NCBI GenBank assembly: GCA_038501625.1
Contig: JAZAYU010000010.1
Span: 3,990,912-4,054,911 of the forward strand
Origin: Corbicula japonica
Taxonomy: Eukaryota; Mollusca; Bivalvia; Venerida; Cyrenidae
Length of the DNA: 64,000 bases
Direction: 5' to 3'
Shown here piece after piece: positions 25,201 to 38,400 of this stretch. Position 1 is the stretch's first letter; the number at the start of each line of letters is the position of its first letter. The notes below the pieces were generated by a model. The model saw only the letters and a program-made list of their open reading frames with translations. It made no database searches and had not been told where the DNA came from. The position numbers and the translations under genes were made by a program.

Positions 25201-28200
25201 ACAGTTTGGGAGCTGTCAGAAACTATAAATGCCTTCATGGATATGTCCCAGATAATCGACCGGAAATAACGTGTCTAAGAGAAGCGAAATGGAGTCCAAT
25301 AAATTTTCGCTGTATAGGTTATTGACTTTAATAGTAAAGCAAAAAAAAAAAGGTTTATTAGTAAGATGAATTATTTATTTAGTTTCGTCTAGAGCCTCAA
25401 TCAGTTGAAATCAAGGAAACTCGACGGTTTAGTAACTTCTACACTAAATCACAAAATTTTAACTGCATCGATCATAGTATTTTTATCTCTCCACATGGAA
25501 TTCGGGTAAACTCTTCGAATATGAAACATACTAAGATACATCTGTATTTTTTATTCTTGTTAATTGTCGATAATTTCCACTCACGCCTTCATATACTAAT
25601 GACTGTTAGTCGAGGCAGTAATAAAACCAAAATCACCTAATCGACCGATCGTTACTTTTGTACAAAGAATACAGTGAAACCTGCCACCTGCGAATAGCAA
25701 TGACCTGTTTTAAACAGCCAGTTTGAATAGGACCTAAACTGACATTTTGTTATAATTTTTTACTGTCTTTAACAGCCACCTGTCTTCAGCAGCCACTTTT
25801 TGTCACTCCCTTGGGTGGCTTCTAAAGACAGGTTTGATTGTATACCGAAACCGGTTAAAACTGTCGAAACATCTTCTGACTAATAGCTAAGCAATTAAAT
25901 TATTGTAGAAACGGACATAATTGTTCAAAATTACTTAAATTACTTAAAAGTCCTTATTTAAATACGGAGACATAGACTTTCACGGAGAATATAGCCGCTT
26001 ATGTCGATCTTGAGACTTTTGTTTTTATCCGAACCTTGAAAAAATGTCAATAGTTTCTGAAAGCTGGTAGAGAATTTCATGTCATTATATATAAAAAACA
26101 AAACAAGTGAAAATGATGTATCTTAATAGGTTCTAAGTATGAATAGTATTATCTGAATTAATGCTGAAAATTTAAATCAATATGATCGGAAAATAGAAAA
26201 TTGACTATTAGCAGTAAATGTATTTTTACAAATGATTAAACAGATTTAATTAAAACTTGTAAAATGTGATTTTCAGGGTTTTTTTTTTTTGAAAAAAAAA
26301 ATCTGTATGCGATTCTTTTTTTTATTTTGTTTGCTTCTTCAAAAACATGAATAATAAATTTTGTGTGTCCCGTGTAATAGCTATTTTAAGCTTTGAGCAA
26401 AATTCACTTTGCAAGACACACACCTTCATCAAATTTATTCTTAAATATACGATTCAATTAATTGTTTTCAACATTTCCACAGTAGTTCCAAAGTTCTAAA
26501 TTTCTTTTTTCCTAAAGCTAGTTGCTCGGATCCCTATCCAATCGACAATGCTGTTGTTGAGCCGGGAGAGAATTTCGTTGGAAGCATTCGAAAATTTACA
26601 TGCCTGCCTGGTTACTACGAAACTGGACCAATCACTTCCACGTGTGAAATCCCGCTAAAATCTTCTATTCCTGATTGGTCAACGCCTTTCCATTCATGCA
26701 AAGGTATGTGAAATACATATGTGGTTTGGAAATTTAATGTTATTTATAGAATACACAATATGTGAAGAACTAGGTTAAATACGACTCGCTTAAACGGTTT
26801 AATTTTCAATATGGATGTTTAAGCTCATAGAGAAAATCATTTGTACCGTAGCATAAGTATCCGCGTTTAAATATTTATTTATTACCACTAACTTTATTAA
26901 CAACAAGTTTAATTCATACTTCAAAATCCTACCCTATCATTTGAAGTTTTAGCTTCACATGTTATTACTCTTTTTGATTGGAGTTTGTAAAAGTTTAAGG
27001 CAAGAAATTATCTCACATTCACAAATATATTGACGTTGGCCAAAACAAAAAAAAACAAACAATAAGAAATCGTCTTGACCAAACTTAAGAAAAGGCCAAT
27101 GAAAATAAAGCATTGATGATCGTGTATCGGAGAAAAGACTCTCAAAAATAAAGAACATTTTTGATGAACGGGAGATTGGTTGTTTCTGTTGTAGATTGTG
27201 GAATGCCGTATATAGTTGATTTTGCTGATGCTGTACCCGGTCCAATGACCATTGGATCCGTTCAGAAATACATCTGTCACGAAGGTATTTATTTTCGACC
27301 TAAAATACTCTAGTAGATATAGTAGGCTGGAAATATATGATTTTCCACTTAAGCGTTTACTTTTATCGGAAACCGCTTCTGCCAAGTCACGCGACGGCAA
27401 ATCTTAATAGAGTTTCATAAAATAGAGTCCTTTTTCACAAACCTTTGCTTAGTATTGAATGAAAACGAAATCCTTTGGAAAGATAAACGTTGAACATTTT
27501 ATTCTAATTTGTCACCAAAATATCTTCAAAATAAATATTTCTTTCCCTGTGACTTTAATTCAGCAGTTACGGCATATCAGACATGTTTATGATTTAGTCA
27601 ACAGATTCATGTTGCATGTTGAAGAGGCATGTAGAATATCAAATATTGAGCTGAGCTATATTCAATATCTCTAAACTTTATATATCTACTTCTTTAAAAT
27701 TCACTGTTGCGTTAGCAAAGCCGTACCAAAAAAAATAATTTTGTCCTTAGCCTACTGTATCAAATACAGTCAAACCTTCTTTAGCAGCCACCCAAGGGAG
27801 TGACGAAAAGTGGTTGCTGAAGAAAAGTGCCGATACTGTCAGCAAAAATTTAGAACAAAATGTCAGTTTAGGTCATATTCAAACTGGCTGTTTGAGACAA
27901 GTGGTTGCTATTCGCAGATGGCTGTTAACGCATGTTTGACTGTATTTTCATTTCAGGCTATGTGGCTACTGGTCCTCCAAACTCTTACTGCATGCAGAAC
28001 GGAGAATGGTCTCTGCCGGACTTTAATTGCATAAGTAAGTTATTTTGTTGCAGTTGTTCTATTGTTGATTGTAATTTACTTTTCTACAGTTGTTATCTTT
28101 GCTAACATCTTCGCTTGCATTACGATGGAATGGTTTAAAGAGTTAATGAAATAGATGAAAAGGCACTTTGAAGACCCTCGACCACGACAAATATGAAAAT

Positions 28201-29363
28201 ATTGCAGGCTCGGTTTGATTGAGCCTGTTCATGTGCAGTAATGGAAATGCTTTTTACTGCCCGCGCCGCCTAGCCCCGGGTTTAGCGCAACTCAATATTT
28301 ACACCAATAAACAGTACAATTTTGATCCATCCCAAACGATGGTATGCATATGGCGGTGAACATGGAACCTTCAATGCGGTATTTTCAGATTAATATCATT
28401 CCATATTCAGCGGCGTATGGTCTCCAGATAAATGAATTGGTTTGCCCTAAAGGAGAAAACAATGAGAGGAACTTAACGGAATAGAATTTTGAGAGGGGAT
28501 CTTGGAATATAATTCCTGCACAGACAACACCAAAGAAGGTTATAGTAAAAGACGTATAAGTTCGATTTGTTTCTTTACATCCTGCTGATAAAGCTCGAGG
28601 TTTTTTGCCCGAGTAAAGTCATTGAGTACAAGATTTTGTTTGCGCTTGACAGAATTATTAGCTTCTTATGTTTGCTATAAATGTATGCTTTCGCGTGTTA
28701 CATTGACAAGTTGATTTGTCGGTTCCAATTAATTCACTGAGACAATTTGCACAATTTGTTTATTTGAGAACAAGCTGGGGGAAAGAGTTGGTGGGTGCAC
28801 CCTAGAAACCTTGTTTAAATCTCGGTTGGCAAATGTTTTGCTACTGACTGGTCAAAGGCGGTATCATTTTCTTTAATTGCTTGTGGGGTCTTTTTGAATA
28901 GTGTTATCAACCCATGCTCTATTTTCTTCTCTGCTTTGTTTATGTTTGGAAAGGCTGTGTTTTCTAAATGTTGCTATTCCTGATATAATATTTTGCCTTT
29001 TTATATAAGCTTGTTGCTTGTAACCGCTTAGTTGCTAAGCGAGACATACATGCTTGTTAGTTTAAATGGCGCAAAGATGAAACAGAATTATTCGCCTAGC
29101 ATGCAGAGAGCCCCCGATAGTTGACCTTGCGGAAGTGGACAAAGTTGGCACGAGTCTTGTGAACAGTGTACGAACCTATATGTGCAACAAAGGATACGTA
29201 GCAACCGGGCCTATTTTATACAAGTGCATTGTTGATGAACTTCAACCATTCAACCTACCCCAATGGGTGAAGCAGACAGAAAATTATTGCAAAGGTGAAC
29301 TATTATTTATTTAACAGTATGAAAAGAAGGGATTGACGTACATGTAAAGACAAAATAATCTTC

Positions 29364-29419
<56 letters not shown>

Positions 29420-29428
29420 CAACAACAA

Positions 29429-29464
<36 letters not shown>

Positions 29465-32400
29465 CATCATCTTTCTCCTCCTCCTCATCATCATAATCAT
29501 CACCATCTTCATCAAAGAAATAAAGCAATACATAGGATTGCAGGATTGCATTTGCGTTAATTTGCCGTGACAGACTTTTTATTCCACTAAAATTTAAAAA
29601 TCTTCCAGGCCTGCGGAAGCTTAATACACATTTAACATTATTACATTACAGACTGTGGAATTCCACCAAATGTTGCAAATGCATATTCCGGTACTGGAAC
29701 GATGACTGTCGGTTCCACAAGGGATTACAGATGTGACGATGGCTATGAACTGATTGGATGGGGGGTAATACAGTGTCAGCTTACTGGAGTGTGGTCACAG
29801 CCACAGTTTACATGCAAACGTAGGCTGTCATCTATATCTTTCGGTCAAATTTAAAGCTATTTGTTTTCTATCCAGTCGCGAAAAACATCCAATCGTTTGT
29901 TTTGATGATTTCCGCATGTATGTCTATCATTTTCAGGTTCAAGCTATAGCTAGCAACTGCACCTTTAATGCTCAGGTTTGATGCAGACTTCACACTTATG
30001 AATACTAGTATTAAATACCTGTCCGTTTATCTATTCCTGAAAAAAAATCCTGCATAGATGCCATTTTTGTACATTTTCCTTTACTCAATAGCCTTTACAG
30101 TTAAAAGCTCGGCAGATGATCTAATGTCATATCCTTCTAGAGGTCTATCATCGTCTGTTCATTGTTGTATATTCGGTTAAGTTTTTGGTTAAAGGCTATT
30201 TTGTTCTAAGCAACAGTTCACTGAGAAGCTCCGAAATTCTAATTGCTATCTGACTTCCCACAGTTAAGTCCGTTTTGACTTAAATCTTTGTTTTTTTGAA
30301 TACGATTTTTTTCTTGAACTTTGAACATGATATTCTATAGCGCTCTACCGGCCTTGTGATTAACCCAACTACAGTTGATCACTATGCTTACCTCTTTGGT
30401 TGCACGATCGTGGGGTTTGAGAGTTTACGAAGGCTTATGGGGAAATCTTTTCTTTAAAGAACCTAAAGGCTCGAGTTTTTTCTTTTATCCCTGTCATCGT
30501 GTTCTTGCTAATTTGACTCCAGGGGCTCTGGTCTCAGTAAGGTCATCGAGCAGTCGCCCATTTGGCTTTGCAATGCTATTAGCTTCTTATGTTTTATATG
30601 TTTGTGTGCTTTTGCATGCAACATTGTTGAGCCGATGGGTTGGTTGGAGTTATTTCACCAAGACAACTTGTACTGGTTTGTTTATATGAGAACCTGTTGG
30701 GGCAAGTGTGAGGCTGGTGCACCATAGAACTTGGTTTAAACCCTCAGTGGCAATTTGTTTTGCCGCTGACCGTTCCAAGGCGTTACCCCCAAAGGTTCTC
30801 TTTTTCGTTAATTTTTTTTTTGGCGTCCTATTTGAATTGACATACTTATATGAAACATGCTCTCTCTCTTCCTGTCTTCTTTTCGCTGCGTAAGGAGGCT
30901 GTATTTCATGATTGTGGCGATTCCTGATAGCATATTTTACTTTTTTGAACTTAACACATAAATTGATTGTTGTCATCATAGAAGCAAACTGATTCCAGAT
31001 TTCACAAAAAATATTAAATTTGTATGTTGCTTACAGCAGAGTCCCTTTGCTACCTTTTTAGTCATTTTGGTTATGGTTTTGTTTAAATCATTAATTTTCA
31101 GTTATCAGTTATCGTAAATTAATATATATAAGATTTTTCAACAAAAGTTATTTCATTTAAATGATACTACATATTGAATAAGCTACAACACCCCTTGTGG
31201 GTGATTTTAATATTACATATTATTTAAAATATTATTTCTCTTCTCAGTTAAAGCAGTTCCATCAACAACACCTTTACCGAAGATCAATTTATGTAAGTTA
31301 CATTTCTTTATGTTTAGATGTATCATAGCTGTGCGCAGGTTTGTTCATTACATCTTATAAAAGACTTCTGAATGTTTGTTTTTTTCTGAAGAAATATGAT
31401 TTTTGCCGACGATGATAGGATTAATCATCATTGTACTGTGCTTGCAATCAACAAAAGAAAACATTTGTTAGTTTCGCATTCCATTATAATTATTTTTTAT
31501 TTGAAAACAACAACAACAACAACAACAACAACCAACAACAAACAAAAACAAAAAATAATAGGAAATTGTATGAACTTTATCGAGATGGATAAGGAACATA
31601 AAAGCTCATAATCCTCATGTACAGTTTGATACACTATAAAATTAGTGTTTACTTGGAATTGCGCCTGACATTATGCAAAAGTGTATTATGTACCATTTCT
31701 GGATATATGTCATTTACAAATAGTATCCCTTTATCTATGAATATTGGGAAACAAATTCTTTTTATAATTATACTTCATATATACTTATTCCAAAGGTGTA
31801 GACTTAAAATTATCTTGTATTTTCAAATCGCATTTACATCACAGAATATGTGTTGTTCATAATCTGTAATTTGTTTACATTGGAAGTTATGACAAATTCA
31901 AATTCAAATACCACAATGCAAACTTAAGTATGTCAAATGTATTCTGAAAGGTGAAAACATTGCAAAATATGCCTTTTCCTGACTTTCCAACATGTTGGTG
32001 ATTTTCATATTGCACAAAGTCCTCAACCAAATTAGTTTTATTTATTAATTTATATTAAAGCATGCTTTGTTCGTTGTCGAAAATTGGCTTTGGTCGATGT
32101 ATGTTTCCATCTTGCTAAAATCTGTTCTGAAAATAGATAATTTGAAAATATTTTTTGCATGTTTTCCACGTTTTCGGCAATCATGATGGCTAATATTCCA
32201 AATATCGGAAGACATTAAAATTTGAAACATGTTTCAAGATTTTAGGCCTATGGTAATCATTTGTGAACCTGCTCCTTCGATAAACGTGTTTAACTATTCA
32301 AGGGACTGCCACACACCTCTAAATCCTGTTCATCTATAAAAAGAAAATAATCAAAATCTTAATAATGGCAAAATGCCGTTAATTGAAACTTTGCACAAAT

Positions 32401-35400
32401 GAATGTTACTTATGTACCTTGATTTTGCATAAAGCAAGACACGTTGGAATATTAAAGAAAACAAGATAGGCCTTAAAATTCCTTAAAATTCTATTTACAT
32501 AAATTCACAAAAACTAAGAGATATAAAACATAATTTTAAATTCCTGCGTGAGTGCAATGTTACTGACAAGAAAATTTTGTGTACTTTGTAAAACAAATTC
32601 AACTACTAAAAGAGAAATCAGTTATTGTCATCCGTTTACGCGCCCAGGAAGCGACCAGAAAATTGAAGGTCAAACACACTTTTACTAATATCTCGTTAAG
32701 TTTACATATGTAAGTCACGAGGACACAATAAATTGTTGTCTGTATCATATTACTCATGTGGGCATTTAAAATGATGTTTAGTTTTTTTTAGTTTTTGTGA
32801 ATATATGTAAATAGAAGTTGAGGGATTTTTAGATCTCGATATTTTTCTTCACTGTTCTAACGTGTCTTACCATCTGCAAAATTAAGATACATTAATGACA
32901 TACATTTGTGAAAAGTTTCATTTAACGGCATTTTGGCGTTATTGAGATTTTGATAATTTTCTTTTTATCGATGAACAGGATTGGGAGGAGTGTGGTTAGC
33001 CCTTAATGAAATCATTTATATAATAATTTTCATTACTTTGTCTCAACAATTACAAAGAATGTTTTTACTATATTTTTCGTTTAATAAAAATGGCTTCTGG
33101 TTAAATTTACATGTCTTTATATCGCTTATCTAAGCTTGGAATATTAAAGATCTATTTTAATGACATTTTCAATTCAGACTGTCCATTACCACCTCCAACC
33201 ATCGAATTTGCTGATGTTGAGCCAGGCACAAATCTTGTCGGAACCAATAGGAGATACCAATGTCACAAAGGGTTCACCGCCACAGGTCCCATAACAATAG
33301 ATTGTTTACCTGGGGCTGAATGGTCTAGACCGTTACATTCTTGTAAAGGTGTGTATGGTTTCAGTCGAACTATTTTTAAACTCTATATATCCCGGATATG
33401 ATCCTTTAATCGCTTTGATCACGTCATTGATGTGAAAAGGTGACTTCATACCGTTTAGATAAAATGGTCGGTTTTCATCTGGATTAAAAGGTTTTCGTAG
33501 ATTAAATTGGAAACTTATTTTCTACTGTAAAACACCGTTATTTTGAATAAACTTTTATTAATCCTTAGGTGCAATGATAAACAGTTCGATCCATATAACA
33601 AAATGTTGGGCGAAATCAAAATGTAGTAGGCAAAATGGTGCAATGTACCATTATGTATGGCTGATCGGGTTATGTTATGTTATATATGCAGTCGTATTCC
33701 ACGGATATACTTTGGAGTAAATTAAGCATTAGTTTATTAACGTTTTAACAAGCAATGCCATTAGAAAATACAAATTGTTTTGAACGTTGAACTAGAACAT
33801 TGATTATAACCGATGACATTATTGTCAATTGGTCTTAACTTAACAATCTCGAGACAATAATTATATTGGATGTCAGTCAACCAGGCAAGAGTCTCATTTG
33901 TATTGCGAGACTCAGTACATTTCCGTTTTTGCTTCGGATTGCTGTTGATATAATTTTTAATGCTTCACCTCATGGAATGTAAATACGATAGGCAAAATTT
34001 TGAAACAGTCGAACAGTATCGGTTTAAAGTAAAATAAAACTACAGGAATAGACGAAAGTCTTCATGAATTTTAAGGAACGCCAAACTAAAAATCACATCT
34101 CGCTGTCAAAATTTTCATTACATTTTAAAATGTGAGTAAGTAGTCCTAGAAGCTCAACCAAAGGTAGCATGGTACTTACATAAAAAGGGAGATAAACATG
34201 AACAGCTACGTATTTATTGAAAATAATTGTGATAAACGGTAAAAAAAGTATTTTCTCTTCAATAAAATTTAATTAAAACACTTATTTCTATCTCTATTTC
34301 ACGAGAATCGAAATTGACATGAAAACAAAGAGTTAATTATCGTTTATCACTTAATTGTGCGAGAAAATTTGAATTTATAAGATATAGACGTAAAAGGAAC
34401 TTTTGAAGCCACTGTTCAAACACGACAAATATGAAAATATTACATGTAGGCTGGGATTGATGGAGCCTGTCATGGGCAGTATGGAAATGCATATTACTGC
34501 CCACGCCGCCTGGCCTCGGGTTGAGCGCCACTTAATAACATCGATGTAACAATATCGATCCATCACAAACGATGGTATACATATGGCGGTGAACATGGAA
34601 CCTTCGATGCGGCATTTTCAGAAAAATACCATTCCATGTTCAGCGGCGTTTGGTGCCCAGATAAGAGAAAGAGTCTGCCATAAAAGAGATAACAATGGAC
34701 AGACTGTAAAAAAACAGAATTCTGACAGGAGAATACAAAACCTGCAAATCACAGAAAACGCTTAGGGGAAAAACTTAAAAAACTAAAATCTTTATTGGCT
34801 TGATATTGAAACCGCCCATCTTAAAACTGGCCGAAATTTTAAAACAGATGTTGTTTAAGATGAACTTTATATACTTACAAAAGTAATTTTAGAAGTACTA
34901 TATATACTAAGATACATAAATATCTTGCTCAACGACTTTCAAAAACTATTGACAAAAACACACATAGTAAAATATTAGGAGAACTCAAACTCAAAGCTAA
35001 GAGATTTGGGATGAACAAGGAAGTTATCACTTATTTGCAAAGATATTAGAAACATACATTGTCTATTCCTGATTCTATTATGTACAAGGTATTTTCAGAT
35101 CAATGCTCAACTAAAGATGTGCCTAAATGTAACAGCTGGGCCAAGCATTTGAGACAAATATTAATAGATTTAGGGTACGGATATTTGTGGAACAGTTTTG
35201 ATGTAGGCCAGAATATCTTTCATATGTTGAAAACAAGTCTCCTGGACCAGTTCCAACAGAAATGGCATACATCTATTTCTAGTATGTCAAAACTTAATTC
35301 TAGTAAAAGATATAAAAAAACCCTCTCGTTTATATTGATAAAAAATATCATTTTCTAGATAGCGATTAACTGATCAGACTATGTTCATGTTTTCGACTCG

Positions 35401-38400
35401 CTTGGCTTAGCTGAGCAACTGAAATTCTAAAATATATAAGTACACGAAGGACACATATAATTAGTAAAATTTGCAATAACAATTAGATTGAAGCCCGATA
35501 CTTCCTTTTTAATTTTTTTAAATCTCTTGGCATGAGAATAGATGAAAAGGTAGCTTTAAGTCCACCGAACACGACAAACATTAAACATATTGCAGGCTCG
35601 GTTTGATTGAGCATGTTCATGCCATTGGGCAGTAATGGAATTGCGAAATACTGCCCACGCCGCCCTGGCAAAACTCAGGATTTAATCAAGTACACATAAC
35701 AAATAAGATCCATCCCAACCGATTGTATTCATATGGCGGTGAACATGGAACCTTCAATATTCAGCGGGGTATGATCTCCAGATAAACGAAGGTTCGCACA
35801 AAACGAGGAAACAATTGGCGGAACTAAACAGAATAGAATGTTGACAGAGTATCTGATTATAAAAATCCTGCATATCACAGATAACGCAAAATGCAAAAAT
35901 TTAAAAGCATGAAGCATATCATAGGAGAGATTGAGCAATATGCAGATATATAGATTGTCATAGTTCTGTTTGTTAGCCAAATGCTACAATGATGACATTA
36001 TATTAACAGTTGTTATTCGTTTGTTTTCGTTATACATTACAATGTAAAACACAGACAGATGTTATCGTTTCAGCATCATGTGGTCCTTTGCCAAAGGTTC
36101 TAAATGCAGACTTCTTACCGGGTGACCACACGTTGGGAGCTGTCAGGAACTATAAATGCCATCATGGATATGTCCCGGACAATCGACCGGAAATAACATG
36201 TCTGAAAGGAGGAAAATGGAGTCCAGTTGGGTTTAACTGTATAGGTAATCCACTTTACGTTCTATTGGAAGAAAAAATGATGAATACATGTTTTATTGTA
36301 AAATTGCTGTTCAAGTCTAAAAATGACAAGTCTGTAACTGTTTTTGTTTGATCTAGTCAATGCGGGCAATTTCGTATATATCTTCTGAATCTTTTCTCCA
36401 CTTTAAAAGTTAATGAACGGCATTGAAATGTCGATGTTTAAACTTAGCTTTTCCATCTAGAAATCAAAATTCGATTCCAAGAAATTTTGTAAAATACTGA
36501 ACAAAATTATAGAAGTTTTTACAAGTTTCGATCAGTATATTTAATTTTCAGTTATGAATGCTTTGGAAAATTGTTTTCGAGTACAGTCATATACGCGAGA
36601 TGAAAATTGATAATACAAAAATGACTTTTATGCAATAAATATTTATATCGTAAATTTTAATGGCCAATAATTACCATACTTACCGGCATGTTTTAATAGT
36701 TCATAGTTATACATTTTTCTACAGCAATTTATATATATGTCCTACTGCAGGTTGCACGGATCCCTATTCAATTGACCATGCTGTGCTTGAGCCAGGAGAT
36801 AACCTGGTTGGAAGTATTCGAAGATTTACATGTCTTCCTGGTTACTACGAAACTGGGCCGATCACTTCCACGTGTGCTGTTCAGCCGAGGTCTTCATTTC
36901 CAGACTGGTCGATGCCTGTCCATTTCTGCAAAGGTAATGCTGAAGACAGATAAAACAATATTTATTGAATCATGTGATTACCTATTTTTTGACACAGATT
37001 AAAGCATAATATCTTAATTTTTTTTCAAGATTGGTAACACTTCCTCATCTGCCGCGACAAAATGATCTACTTTTAAAAAGAATAAGTTAATGTTATATTT
37101 TATTATTATTGTAAGTTTTTGTGTAAAATTTAACTTGAATCTGTCAATCGCATAAAATAGTGCCACTGCGGGTTCAAACCAGGTTCTAGGGTGAGCCAAC
37201 CTTATACTTGCACCATCAGCTTTGTATATTGACAATTTTACCTTGGGGAAGTAAATCCAAACATGCCACCTACTGGACGATGTTGTATTGCAAAGAAAAA
37301 GCAAACATTGTGCAACTAAATAAGTTTAGTTTTGTTTTAAGCAGGGCTGTTATTGAGAATGATAAATTACGTCAAATTGAAACTTTTATCGATATTAAAT
37401 TGGGGCACGCAGCGGGAACAATGTGTCTTCAGTGAAATATTTTGACATGTCGGTTGTTGCTTTATTTGGAAAGCACACGCAGTTATATTCTATTTTCTTC
37501 TTACTTATATGAGCTTTTGTTTCACATTTTCATTTTGAAATGAAATTTGACCACAAAATGTATCACCAGCAATATCGTCTGCTCAACTTAATGAATAATC
37601 GTCAGCTTTCCGAAGACATGTTTCCATGGTAACGTGCCACATATTTATTTTATGCAAAAACAATAGAGTGCAAAGTCAATATGTGACGTTAATATCACTT
37701 TACTTCAATGATTATCATCAAAACTGTGGCTATTTAAATTATTGATTTTGTTCTAAGATAAACTGGTAATAAATGTGGCCAAGTACAACATAAAACAAAT
37801 GTACGCTTCTCTTTTAGACTTTGGAAAATGAATGTACGCTTCTCTTTTAGACTGTGGGGAGCCATATGTAGTTCCATATGCTTATGCTGAACCCGGTCCG
37901 AGGACCATAGGATCCATTCAAAGATACGTCTGTCACGAAGGTATCCATTGTCCACAGTGTTTGAGTGTTAAGGCTTGTATTTACACAATTCATATAGCAA
38001 TATGTCCGCAATACGCAGGCATTTCGTTTGCCTCTTGCAATTGGTCATATTGTATACTGCTGTTGACAACGAATGCTTTCTACGACAATACTGTGTCAAT
38101 ATGATTTTAAACAATTGTGCTGAATAACATGTATCCTGCTTTTTGTATTGACTTTAGGGACCCTGGCTGGCCGGAATTTAGTATTATCCGATCCGTCTCA
38201 GATATAGGCAGGAAAAATCCGTATTTGTGTGCAAATCCACGGGCACATCAATAATTAAATAAACGCGAAGTTTAAAAAATACGATTTATACATAAAGATT
38301 GTTACCATCCCTAATATTCAGGATCGACTTATTATTCACCAGAACAGTTTTTCGCCACACCATGATATCTGAACACTTATCTTAATGCCTGATTTGCTTG

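Noticed and set aside
27810..28034. 74-codon frame running through the MITE into the sushi exon
   Set aside because: It is out of the sushi frame; the exon is read in the phase that continues exon 11.
29307..29528. Asp/Met/Ile homopolymer-rich - strand frame
   Set aside because: Translation of a compound trinucleotide microsatellite.
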